DNA from: Polynucleobacter sp. AP-Ainpum-60-G11
GTDB lineage: Bacteria; Pseudomonadota; Gammaproteobacteria; Burkholderiales; Burkholderiaceae
Assembly (NCBI RefSeq): GCF_018688375.1
Contig: NZ_CP061318.1
Coordinates: forward strand, 496,001 to 560,000
Direction: 5' to 3'
Length of the DNA: 64,000 nucleotides
Under the pieces are notes generated by a model, which worked only from the letters and a program-made list of their open reading frames with translations, made no database searches and was not told the origin of the DNA. Each line of letters starts with the position of its first letter. The stretch's first letter is position 1. The position numbers were made by a program, and so were the translations under genes. Shown piece by piece: positions 54,499-64,000 of the stretch.

Positions 54499-55746
54499 AT
54501 GGCAAAAGCATTAGAAGGAGTCAAAATCCTTGACTTCACTCACGTTCAATCTGGCCCAACTTGTACTCAGTTGCTGGCTTGGTTCGGCGCAGATGTAATC
54601 AAAGTAGAAAAATCCGGTGAGGGCGATGCCACTCGTGGTCAATTGCGCGATATCCCTGATGCAGATAGTTTGTATTTCACAATGTTGAACCATAACAAGC
54701 GTTCAATCACTGTGAATACTAAAACTCCAAAAGGTAAGGAAATTCTGGAGCGCTTGATTAAAGAATGTGATGTTCTCGTTGAGAACTTTGCTCCTGGTGC
54801 ATTAGATCGTATGGGCTTCTCTTGGGAGCGTATTCAAGAGCTCAACCCTATGATGATCATGGCCTCAGTCAAAGGTTTCGGCCCTGGCCCTTACGAGGAT
54901 TGCAAGGTTTATGAAAACGTAGCCCAGTGTGCTGGCGGTTCAGCCTCTACCACTGGATTTGATGACGGTCCTCCGATGGTGACTGGTGCTCAAATTGGCG
55001 ATAGCGGAACTGGTTTGCATTTAGCGCTCGGTATTGTGACTGCACTATATCAACGTACTCACTCTGGCCGCGGTCAAAAAGTATTGGCAGCAATGCAAGA
55101 TGCGGTATTGAATTTATGTCGTGTGAAGTTGCGCGATCAACAGCGCCTAGAGCGCGTTGGTTTGATGCAAGAGTATCCCCAGTTCCCGAATGGTGAGTTT
55201 GGCGACTCTGTACCCCGTGCTGGTAATGCCTCTGGTGGTGGTCAGCCTGGCTGGATTGTTAAATGTAAAGGCTGGGAAACGGATCCTAATTCCTATATGT
55301 ATGTCATCGTGCAAGCTCCTGTTTGGGAAGCCATTTGCAAAGTGATCGGCCGCGAAGATTGGATTACGGATGTGCGTTTCGCATCACCAATGGCTCGCTT
55401 GCCACATTTAATGGAAATTTTCGGTGAAATCGAAAAATGGACAATGACAAAGACGAAGTTTGAAGTCATGGATATTTTGAATAAATACGATATTCCTTGC
55501 GGCCCAATTTTGTCGATGAAAGAGATTGCTGAAGAGCCGGCATTACGTGCTACTGGGACTGTTGTTGAAGTAGATCATCCAATTCGTGGCAAGTACCTTA
55601 CTGTGGGTAATCCAATTAAGATGTCTGATAGCCCAACCGATGTGACTCGTTCACCGTTACTAGGTGAGCATACCGACGAGATCCTTCACGAACTTGGCTA
55701 TTCAACGGATGAGTTGATTAGTCTTCGTCACGATAAGGTGATCTAA
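54499..55746 (+). CDS. Second class III CoA-transferase, Frc paralogue
   Basis: 415 residues, alignable over its whole length with the frc product at 52595 and clearly a duplicate or paralogue. The catalytic Asp168 ([10 protein letters not shown]) and Gln48 are kept, but the first glycine of the mobile loop is serine (NASGGGQPG, Ser245). In Oxalobacter Frc this glycine loop opens and closes over the active site, so acceptor range or rate may differ. It ends one base before a formyltransferase-like gene, with which it must be co-expressed. Likely substrate formyl-CoA with another acid as acceptor (inference). Confidence 0.88.
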   Translation: MAKALEGVKILDFTHVQSGPTCTQLLAWFGADVIKVEKSGEGDATRGQLRDIPDADSLYFTMLNHNKRSITVNTKTPKGKEILERLIKECDVLVENFAPGALDRMGFSWERIQELNPMMIMASVKGFGPGPYEDCKVYENVAQCAGGSASTTGFDDGPPMVTGAQIGDSGTGLHLALGIVTALYQRTHSGRGQKVLAAMQDAVLNLCRVKLRDQQRLERVGLMQEYPQFPNGEFGDSVPRAGNASGGGQPGWIVKCKGWETDPNSYMYVIVQAPVWEAICKVIGREDWITDVRFASPMARLPHLMEIFGEIEKWTMTKTKFEVMDILNKYDIPCGPILSMKEIAEEPALRATGTVVEVDHPIRGKYLTVGNPIKMSDSPTDVTRSPLLGEHTDEILHELGYSTDELISLRHDKVI

Positions 55747-55747
55747 G

Positions 55748-56680
55748 ATGCGTGTTGCGCTGATTGGGAGTGCGGATTTTGGTAAGGCGGCATTAGAGGC
55801 TTTTTTAGATCGCGGCGATGAAGTGGTAGCTGTGTTTTGCCCGCCGGATAATCCAAAATCTAGTAAACCTGAAGTGCTGAAAGAGGCGGCGATTGCAAGA
55901 GGCTTAACTCCCTTGCAGTTTGCCTCGCTTAAAGGTCCTGAGGCGGCGCAAGCAATGATTGATGGCAAGGCCGATATCTGTGTCATGGCCTATGTGATTC
56001 AGTTTGTACCGCAAGAGCTTTGCAAGATTCCAAAGCATGGAACTATCCAGTATCACCCTTCGCTTCTACCAAAGTATCGTGGTCCAAGCGCCATTAATTG
56101 GGCGATTGCATTGGGCGAAGAGAAAACCGGCTTAACCATCTTCCGTCCATCCGATGGCTTGGATGAGGGTGAAGTGATTCTTCAAAAAGAAGTGCCTATT
56201 GCTCCTGATGACACTCTGGGTAAAGTCTACTTTGATAAATTATTTCCATTGGGCATTCAGGCTCTACTTGAGGCTGCCGATCTCGTGATTGCCAATCAAC
56301 ATCAAGAAGTCATTCAAGATGAATCGCAGGCAAATTACGAGGGTTGGTTTGATGCGAATGCTGCTCAAATCCATTGGGCTACTCATATTAGCCAAATCTA
56401 CAACGTGATTCGTGCATGCAATCCTGCTCCTGGAGCTTGGACTAAGTTTGGCGAGCAAAAAGTGCAGATTTACGATTGCCATAAGCATGTAGCGGCTACC
56501 TTTGGATCCGTTAAAGGTAAGCCTGGTGAAGTGACTCAAATTACTTTGGATTCATTCTTTGTCGCCTGTCATGGCGGACAGATTGAAGTCCTCAAAGCAA
56601 AGGGTGCCGCTGGAAAAGTAACTGGTGCTGAATTGGCTAAAGAGTTGAACTTAGAAGTGGGTCAGTTCTTTACCTTGTAA
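55748..56680 (+). CDS. 10-formyltetrahydrofolate hydrolase-like formyltransferase
   Basis: 310 residues: a formyl-transferase N-terminal domain (about 1-190) and a FMT C-terminal-like domain (about 205-305). Active-site His103 in YHPSLLPKYRGPSAINWAI and Asp139 in DGLDEGEVILQ are present. The Asn that precedes the His in Met-tRNA formyltransferase is Gln101 here, and the INWAI and YEGWF...IHW patterns match the hydrolase domain of formyl-THF dehydrogenase (ALDH1L1) better than Fmt. It starts 1 base after frc2, suggesting a role in formyl transfer between CoA and folate, or release of formate. The reaction is not established. Confidence 0.8.
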   Translation: MRVALIGSADFGKAALEAFLDRGDEVVAVFCPPDNPKSSKPEVLKEAAIARGLTPLQFASLKGPEAAQAMIDGKADICVMAYVIQFVPQELCKIPKHGTIQYHPSLLPKYRGPSAINWAIALGEEKTGLTIFRPSDGLDEGEVILQKEVPIAPDDTLGKVYFDKLFPLGIQALLEAADLVIANQHQEVIQDESQANYEGWFDANAAQIHWATHISQIYNVIRACNPAPGAWTKFGEQKVQIYDCHKHVAATFGSVKGKPGEVTQITLDSFFVACHGGQIEVLKAKGAAGKVTGAELAKELNLEVGQFFTL

Positions 56681-56706
56681 ATTAGAGCGTATCAAGTACC
56701 TAGAAA

Positions 56707-58428
<1,722 letters not shown>

Positions 58429-58436
<8 letters not shown>

Positions 58437-58617
58437 TCGAGTAAACGTAAGCGCGTTGCTTTAATTTTGCTGCTTTAGCGCGACGTTGATCTTCCGTAGT
58501 CAAAGGCTCTTTGTCCCAAAGGAGTGCACGACCAGCTTGCTGGCCTGCTTCGAGGTGTGGCTTCTCGGACTTGAGCTCATTTAAGAACTGGGTGAATTCG
58601 GATGTATATCTAGCCAT
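58429..58617 (-). CDS. DUF3460 family small protein
   Basis: A 62-residue protein beginning MARYTSEFTQFLNELK, with the conserved KPHLEAGQQAGRALLWDK centre. DUF3460 proteins are confined to Burkholderiales and relatives, usually just before scpA; function unknown. I take ATG 58617 because AGGA is then at normal spacing; ATG 58620 directly precedes it. Confidence 0.88.
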
Positions 58618-58767
58618 CATATTTCCTAAAATTCTTAATTAATTCAATAACTTAAAAAAATTACTGCGCAGTAAGAAACTGCCTAGCCCATCATTATTAA
58701 CGATTTTTCCTAAAAACCTGCCGACTTTTTGGCCAATTCCTAGAAATTAGCCTATTTGGACTCGTTT

Positions 58768-60438
58768 TTAGAGGTTTGCCGCTAATAAAGCCTCGATTTG
58801 AGGCGCTTCAACCCGGGTCATAAGGTGTTTATAGGCTTTGATCGGATTTTGGCTGGAGAGCGGTGTTTTAACGTCATTCCAGGACATGGCTGGCACTGAG
58901 AGAAAGTCCTCAACTCCGGCTGTAACTTGAGGAAGTACTGGCTTGAGATAGAGGCTCAACAAACGGAATGCCTCCAAGGTGACGCTACAGACTCTCTGTA
59001 AGTCAGCTTCACGCTCAGGATCTTTGGCAATTTCCCAAGGTTTGTTTTCATCAACAAAGGCATTGACCCTGTCCGCTAACTCCATGATGGTGCGCAATGC
59101 TTTTGCGTATTCACGAGCCTCATAAAGTTCAGCAATCTTTTCGCTTGCTGCTGCAATATCAATGAGCAGTGGATTATTCATGGCCGCATCGGAAACAATG
59201 CCACCAAAACGTTTCACCAAGAAACCGGCGCTACGACTGGCGATGTTGATGTACTTGCCCAATAGGTCACTGTTAACGCGTGCAACAAAGTCTTGGAGAT
59301 TTAAATCTAAATCTTCCATGCTGTCATTGAGTTTGGTTGCAAAGTAATAGCGGAACCATTCTGGATTAAATCCGGATTCAATCACGCTATGCGCAGAAAT
59401 TAAAGTACCACGTGACTTACTCATCTTCTCACCATCAACGGTGAGGAAGCCGTGAGCAAATACATTAGTTGGTGTACGGTAGCCCGCAAAGTGCAGAGTT
59501 GCTGGCCAAAAGAGTGTGTGGAAATACAGAATGTCTTTGCCAATGAAGTGGTACTGCTCGGTAGTGGTATCGGGTCTGACCCATTCCTCAAAGTTCAGAC
59601 CTTTGCTCTGGCAGTAGTTGAGGAAGCTGGCGTAATAGCCAATTGGCGCATCAAGCCATACATAGAAATATTTTCCTGGTGCATCGGGGATTTCAAAGCC
59701 AAAGTAGGGCGCATCACGAGAGATGTCCCAATCTCCAAGCTTGCTATCTCCTGGCTCTCCAACCCATTCCTTCATCTTGTTACGTGCTTCAGGTTGTAAC
59801 GGGGTTTTGACTTGAGTCCACTCGCGCAAGAAAGTTTCACAACGAGGATCGGATAATTTGAAGAAGTAATGATCAGAAACTTTTTTAATGGGTGTTGCAC
59901 CGCTTACTACAGAGAACGGGTTCTTCAAATCAGTCGGTGAATAAGTTGCCCCACATTTTTCGCAAGAGTCGCCGTACTGATCTTTGGCGCCACACTTAGG
60001 GCACTCACCTTTAATAAAGCGATCTGGCAAGAACATCTCTTTAACAGGGTCGTATGCTTGCTCAATCGAGCGCATTTCAATTAAGCCTGCATCGCGCAAC
60101 TTGAGATAGATGCTTTGAGAAAGTGCTTCATTCTCAGGGCTGTCTGTGGTGTAGTAGTTGTCAAACGAGATTAAGAAATCATCGAAGTCGCGTTTGTGCT
60201 CTTTCCAAACATTGGCGATGAGCTCTTTAGGAGTCAGACCCTCTTTTTCAGCGCGCAACATAATCGGTGTGCCGTGAGTATCGTCAGCGCCGACATAATG
60301 CACCTCGTGACCACGCATTCTTTGGAAGCGCACCCAAATATCCGTTTGGATGTATTCCACCAAATGTCCAATATGAATTTGGCCATTGGCGTAAGGCAAG
60401 GCGGAGGTAACTAGCAGGCGACGTTTGGGGCTACTCAT
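58768..60438 (-). CDS. metG: Methionyl-tRNA synthetase (short form)
   Basis: 556 residues. Catalytic motifs NGQIHIGHL near 18-26 and KMSKSRG near 337-343, and a zinc knuckle [18 protein letters not shown] near 140-157. The anticodon-binding helices are complete, but the C-terminal EMAP-type tRNA-binding and dimerisation domain of the about 680-residue E. coli form is absent; the frame ends in a clean TAA. Such short, probably monomeric forms exist in bacteria, so the gene is likely intact. Confidence 0.93.
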   Translation of the reverse strand: MSSPKRRLLVTSALPYANGQIHIGHLVEYIQTDIWVRFQRMRGHEVHYVGADDTHGTPIMLRAEKEGLTPKELIANVWKEHKRDFDDFLISFDNYYTTDSPENEALSQSIYLKLRDAGLIEMRSIEQAYDPVKEMFLPDRFIKGECPKCGAKDQYGDSCEKCGATYSPTDLKNPFSVVSGATPIKKVSDHYFFKLSDPRCETFLREWTQVKTPLQPEARNKMKEWVGEPGDSKLGDWDISRDAPYFGFEIPDAPGKYFYVWLDAPIGYYASFLNYCQSKGLNFEEWVRPDTTTEQYHFIGKDILYFHTLFWPATLHFAGYRTPTNVFAHGFLTVDGEKMSKSRGTLISAHSVIESGFNPEWFRYYFATKLNDSMEDLDLNLQDFVARVNSDLLGKYINIASRSAGFLVKRFGGIVSDAAMNNPLLIDIAAASEKIAELYEAREYAKALRTIMELADRVNAFVDENKPWEIAKDPEREADLQRVCSVTLEAFRLLSLYLKPVLPQVTAGVEDFLSVPAMSWNDVKTPLSSQNPIKAYKHLMTRVEAPQIEALLAANL

Positions 60439-60567
60439 GCGAACTTAATTAGAAATAATTTCAACAAATGGGAATACAAGATTATGGGGCTTAGGGCCTC
60501 ACTTCAGCACCAATTTTAGTCTGCGGTTAAAGTAAATACCGATTTGAACCTTTTTAAGAGGCGTTTT

Positions 60568-61416
60568 ATGGCTTTGCCCCACCACATTCAGATGACTCAC
60601 GCTTCCGTGCCTTTGGTGCACGAAGTGCAGGTCATGGATGAGGCAGGGCGTATCAAGACCACCCATATCCCCGGGGAACGTCCTTTAACCATTTATCTGG
60701 ATAAGCGGGAAGTTGTCACCCTGATGACCTTGGGAAGCGCCCCCGAAGCCTTAGTACTAGGCTATTTGCGTAATCAGCGTCTGGTTGAGTCGCCAGATGA
60801 TATTGCCAGTATTCAGGTGGATTGGGAGACGGATTCTGCAGCGGTCAAGACCCATCGCAGCACGGTGGATATCGATGCTCTCACCAGTAAGCGTGTAGTA
60901 ACTACGGGTTGTGGGCAGGGCACGATGTTTGGTGGCTTGATAGAGGAGATGGCGGAGATTAGATTGCCAGATGGCCCTCAATTAACCCAAGAGGCAATAG
61001 TCGCCCTCATCGACAGTATTCGAGTTCATGACACCATCTATAAGAAATCCGGCTCGGTGCATGCTTGCGCTGTATTTGAGCGAGAAGGTAACAACAGCGT
61101 CCGCCTACTGCACTTTATTGAGGACGTTGGACGCCATAATGCTGTTGACTCTATCTCCGGTCTCATGTGGCTCGCTGACAAGCCAGGCAAAGATCTGATC
61201 TTTTTCACTACCGGACGCCTCACTTCAGAGATGGTCATTAAAGGCGCTCAGATGGGCATTCCTTTTTTGATGACCCGTTCTGGCATGACCTTAATGGGTC
61301 TCGAGCTAGCCCGCAAAACCAACCTTACCCTTCTGTCCCGCTGTTCTGGGAAGCATTTTGAGATTTTCAATGCCCCCGAGAGGGTGATTTTTACCTCCCC
61401 GCCTGCTGCCTCGTAA
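60568..61416 (+). CDS. fdhD: Formate dehydrogenase accessory sulfurtransferase FdhD
   Basis: Transfers sulfur from IscS-type desulfurase to the molybdenum cofactor of formate dehydrogenase. 282 residues from ATG 60568 (AAGAGG upstream; TTG 60544 rejected). The cysteine motif reads [11 protein letters not shown], with one cysteine instead of the two of E. coli. [18 protein letters not shown] and [11 protein letters not shown] are conserved. The formate dehydrogenase itself is outside the window; formate is also the product of the oxalate locus nearby. Confidence 0.92.
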   Translation: MALPHHIQMTHASVPLVHEVQVMDEAGRIKTTHIPGERPLTIYLDKREVVTLMTLGSAPEALVLGYLRNQRLVESPDDIASIQVDWETDSAAVKTHRSTVDIDALTSKRVVTTGCGQGTMFGGLIEEMAEIRLPDGPQLTQEAIVALIDSIRVHDTIYKKSGSVHACAVFEREGNNSVRLLHFIEDVGRHNAVDSISGLMWLADKPGKDLIFFTTGRLTSEMVIKGAQMGIPFLMTRSGMTLMGLELARKTNLTLLSRCSGKHFEIFNAPERVIFTSPPAAS

Positions 61417-61457
61417 ATTCGTGGTCATATGGCCTGCGATGGTTTTACAATTCGGCC

Positions 61458-62024
61458 ATGACTATTAAATCTGACCACTGGATCCGCCGCATGGGCGAGC
61501 AAGGCATGATCAGCCCATTTGAACCTGGGCAGGTCCGCCAAGACGCCGCCGGACAAAAAATTGTGAGCTATGGCACTTCAAGCTATGGCTATGACATTCG
61601 TTGCGCTGACGAGTTCAAGATTTTTACGAATATCAATAGCACCATCGTTGATCCTAAGAATTTCGATGAGCAATCCTTTGTAGATTTCAAGGGCCCAGTC
61701 TGCATCATTCCCCCAAACTCATTTGCTTTAGCCAGAACGGTTGAGTACTTCAAAATCCCACGCAGTGTGCTAACTGTTTGCGTTGGTAAGAGTACTTATG
61801 CGCGTTGCGGAATTATTGTGAACGTCACTCCATTTGAGCCGGAGTGGGAGGGCTACGTCACACTCGAGTTTTCTAATACAACTCCATTGCCAGCAAAAAT
61901 TTATGCCGGTGAGGGATGTGCTCAAGTTCTGTTCTTTGAAAGCGATGAAGTGTGTGGCACATCGTACAAAGATCGTGGCGGTAAGTATCAAGGCCAAGTC
62001 GGCGTAACTCTGCCGAAGACTTAA
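61458..62024 (+). CDS. dcd: dCTP deaminase
   Basis: Converts dCTP to dUTP for thymidylate synthesis. 188 residues, normal trimeric type: [16 protein letters not shown] near 34-49, [25 protein letters not shown] active-site stretch near 111-131 (landmark STYARCGI), and the C-terminal [12 protein letters not shown]. Confidence 0.96.
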   Translation: MTIKSDHWIRRMGEQGMISPFEPGQVRQDAAGQKIVSYGTSSYGYDIRCADEFKIFTNINSTIVDPKNFDEQSFVDFKGPVCIIPPNSFALARTVEYFKIPRSVLTVCVGKSTYARCGIIVNVTPFEPEWEGYVTLEFSNTTPLPAKIYAGEGCAQVLFFESDEVCGTSYKDRGGKYQGQVGVTLPKT

Positions 62025-62063
62025 TCTATTTAATCGCCGTATTGGCGAATTTAAAGGGTACTC

Positions 62064-64000
62064 ATGAAATTTCGTTTTCCAATCATCATTATTGATGAGG
62101 ACTTTCGCTCTGAAAATATTTCAGGTTCGGGTATTCGTGACTTAGCGGAGGCTATTGAAAACGAGGGCATGGAGGTTATCGGCTTAACCAGCTATGGTGA
62201 CCTCACATCCTTTGCACAACAAGCCTCCCGTGCCTCTAGTTTTATTGTGTCAATTGACGATGAAGAGTTTGTGTCTGACTCTGAAGACCATGACTTGCCT
62301 GCATTAAATAACTTACGCGCATTTATTACAGAAGTGCGTAAGCGCAATGAAGATATTCCAATTTTCTTGTATGGCGAGACCCGTACTTCACGCCATATGC
62401 CGAACGATATCTTGCGTGAACTGCATGGCTTTATTCATATGAATGAAGATACGCCTGAGTTTGTGGCGCGTCACATTATTCGTGAAGCCAAGGTTTACCT
62501 AGATTCATTGGCCCCACCATTCTTCCGTGCGCTGACTAATTACGCCTCTGAAGGTTCGTACTCTTGGCATTGCCCAGGTCACTCTGGCGGTGTAGCTTTC
62601 TTAAAGAGCCCAGTTGGCCGTATGTTCCACCAGTTCTTTGGTGAGAATATGCTCCGTGCTGACGTCTGCAATGCAGTGGAAGAGTTAGGTCAGTTGTTAG
62701 ATCACACTGGACCAGTATTGCAAAGTGAGCGCAATGCTGCGCGCATCTTTAATGCCGACCATTTGTTCTTTGTAACCAATGGCACGTCGACCTCAAACAA
62801 GATTGTTTGGCACTCAACCGTAGCCCCTGGCGACGTAGTGCTGGTAGACCGTAATTGTCATAAATCGGTGATTCATTCGATCACGATGATGGGCGCGATC
62901 CCGATCTTCTTGATGCCAACACGTAATCACCTTGGCATTATTGGGCCGATTCCAAAAGAAGAGTTTGAGTGGAAAAACATCAAGAAGAAAATTGATGCCA
63001 ACCCATTTATTAAAGACAAGAGTGTGGTGCCTCGCGTTATGACGCTCACACAAAGTACGTATGACGGCATTATTTATAACGTTGAAATGATCAAAGAGAT
63101 GCTTGATGGCAAAGTGGACTCATTACATTTTGATGAAGCTTGGTTGCCACATGCTGCATTCCATCCGTTCTACAAAGACATGCACGCCATCGGCTCTGAC
63201 CGAAAGCGCACCAAGAAGAGTTTGATGTTTGCGACGCAGTCAACTCACAAGTTATTAGCTGGCCTCTCACAAGCTTCTCAAGTATTGGTACAGGATGCCG
63301 AAGAGCATAAACTCGATCGCGACTGCTTCAATGAAGCTTATTTGATGCATACCTCTACTAGCCCACAGTACGCGATCATCGCTTCTTGTGATGTGTCTGC
63401 TGCCATGATGGAATCCCCTGGTGGCACAACGCTGGTTGAGGAATCAATTGCTGAAGCGATGGACTTCCGCCGCGCAATGCGAGAAGTGGATGATAAGTTT
63501 GGTTCGGACTGGTGGTTTAAGGTTTGGGGTCCAGATCATCTAACTGAAGAGGGTATCGGTGAGCGCTCAGATTGGATCCTAGAGCCGAATGCGAGCTGGC
63601 ATGACTTCGGCAAGGTTGCCAAAGACTTCAACATGCTTGATCCAATCAAGGCGACTGTTGTCACCCCTGGTTTAGACATCGAGGGCAACTTTGGATCTAT
63701 GGGCATCCCTGCAAGTATTGTTACTAAGTACTTGGCCGAGCATGGTGTGATCGTAGAGAAATGCGGTTTGTATTCCTTCTTCATCATGTTCACCATTGGT
63801 ATTACTAAAGGTCGTTGGAATACTTTGGTAACTGAGTTGCAGCAATTCAAAGATCACTTTGATAAGAATGCTCCACTTTGGAAAGTATTGCCAGAGTTTG
63901 TTGCTAAACATCCTCGCTATGAACGCGTTGGCCTAAAAGATATCTGTCAGCAGATCCATGAGTTTTATAAGAGTCGTAACGTTGCCCGCATGACTACGGA
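62064..64000 (+). CDS. Orn/Lys/Arg decarboxylase (C-terminus outside window)
   Basis: Open from ATG 62064 to the right edge (645 codons seen; family length about 750). Begins MKFRFPIIIIDEDFRSENIS. N-terminal wing domain (about 1-130), then the PLP domain: SWHCPGHSGG near 170, TNGTSTSNKIVW near 237, LHFDEAW near 355, and Schiff-base Lys in TQSTHKLLAGLSQAS near 395. Removes CO2 from a basic amino acid, feeding polyamine synthesis or acid resistance. Arginine or lysine is the likely substrate; sequence alone does not settle it. Confidence 0.9.
   Translation, partial: MKFRFPIIIIDEDFRSENISGSGIRDLAEAIENEGMEVIGLTSYGDLTSFAQQASRASSFIVSIDDEEFVSDSEDHDLPALNNLRAFITEVRKRNEDIPIFLYGETRTSRHMPNDILRELHGFIHMNEDTPEFVARHIIREAKVYLDSLAPPFFRALTNYASEGSYSWHCPGHSGGVAFLKSPVGRMFHQFFGENMLRADVCNAVEELGQLLDHTGPVLQSERNAARIFNADHLFFVTNGTSTSNKIVWHSTVAPGDVVLVDRNCHKSVIHSITMMGAIPIFLMPTRNHLGIIGPIPKEEFEWKNIKKKIDANPFIKDKSVVPRVMTLTQSTYDGIIYNVEMIKEMLDGKVDSLHFDEAWLPHAAFHPFYKDMHAIGSDRKRTKKSLMFATQSTHKLLAGLSQASQVLVQDAEEHKLDRDCFNEAYLMHTSTSPQYAIIASCDVSAAMMESPGGTTLVEESIAEAMDFRRAMREVDDKFGSDWWFKVWGPDHLTEEGIGERSDWILEPNASWHDFGKVAKDFNMLDPIKATVVTPGLDIEGNFGSMGIPASIVTKYLAEHGVIVEKCGLYSFFIMFTIGITKGRWNTLVTELQQFKDHFDKNAPLWKVLPEFVAKHPRYERVGLKDICQQIHEFYKSRNVARMTT

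Overview
The window looks like chromosome of a betaproteobacterium of the Burkholderiales, most likely a Polynucleobacter-type freshwater bacterium. This is inferred from moderate-to-low GC, very tight gene packing, and Burkholderiales markers such as DUF3460 and the 6S RNA beside zapA, together with gene orders I recognise (pepA divergent from lptFG; hemF-nadD-rsfS-rlmH-maf-rng). No taxonomic marker gene is present, so the genus is an inference.

Bases 1-5125 are a genomic island whose right end abuts a tRNA-Lys gene. It carries an arsenic operon (ArsI-like lyase end, ArsC, Acr3), a small HUH/rolling-circle Rep-like gene, an AT-rich origin-like spacer with inverted and direct repeats, a conserved accessory protein, two very small genes, and a tyrosine integrase pointing away from the tRNA. 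The palindrome CTTAAG occurs 11 times in these 5 kb and about 10 times in the other 59 kb. The left end lies outside the window.

Bases 5126-9470 hold tRNA-Lys, amiC-tsaE, queG and azlCD. Bases 9498-15168 form a glycolate/glyoxylate-type locus: a 1030-residue FAD/Fe-S dehydrogenase, an FCD-type GntR regulator with two matching operators in the divergent promoter, a class V aminotransferase and a GlcG-like protein. Bases 15175-25712 carry rhlE, gluQ, dnaE, three LPS-core-type glycosyltransferases and msbA. Bases 25720-32437 are one long minus-strand housekeeping run (yebC, purD, hemF, nadD, rsfS, rlmH, maf, rng), followed by tRNA-Leu, cysB, lptG-lptF, and on the plus strand pepA-holC-lgt.

Bases 39027-43092 are a malonate module (malonyl-CoA decarboxylase, a Bug-type binding protein, malonyl-CoA synthetase) with a perfect 20-bp palindrome upstream. 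Next come a TSUP permease, 6S RNA, zapA and a coiled-coil partner gene. Bases 44789-49887 are a complete vitamin B12 uptake operon (btuB-F-C-D) under a cobalamin riboswitch, with a 21-bp palindrome where the transcript should start.

Bases 49980-56680 are an oxalate/formyl-CoA locus: a cysteine-free Crp/Fnr regulator, an Fnr-like palindrome, oxc, frc, a single-domain PAS protein, a second frc paralogue with an altered glycine loop, and a formyltetrahydrofolate-hydrolase-like protein. This is the most unusual metabolic unit here. It suggests a one-carbon branch from formyl-CoA in addition to release of formate, and fdhD nearby (60568) fits formate oxidation. The window closes with panC-scpA-DUF3460, metG, fdhD, dcd and a truncated Orn/Lys/Arg decarboxylase.
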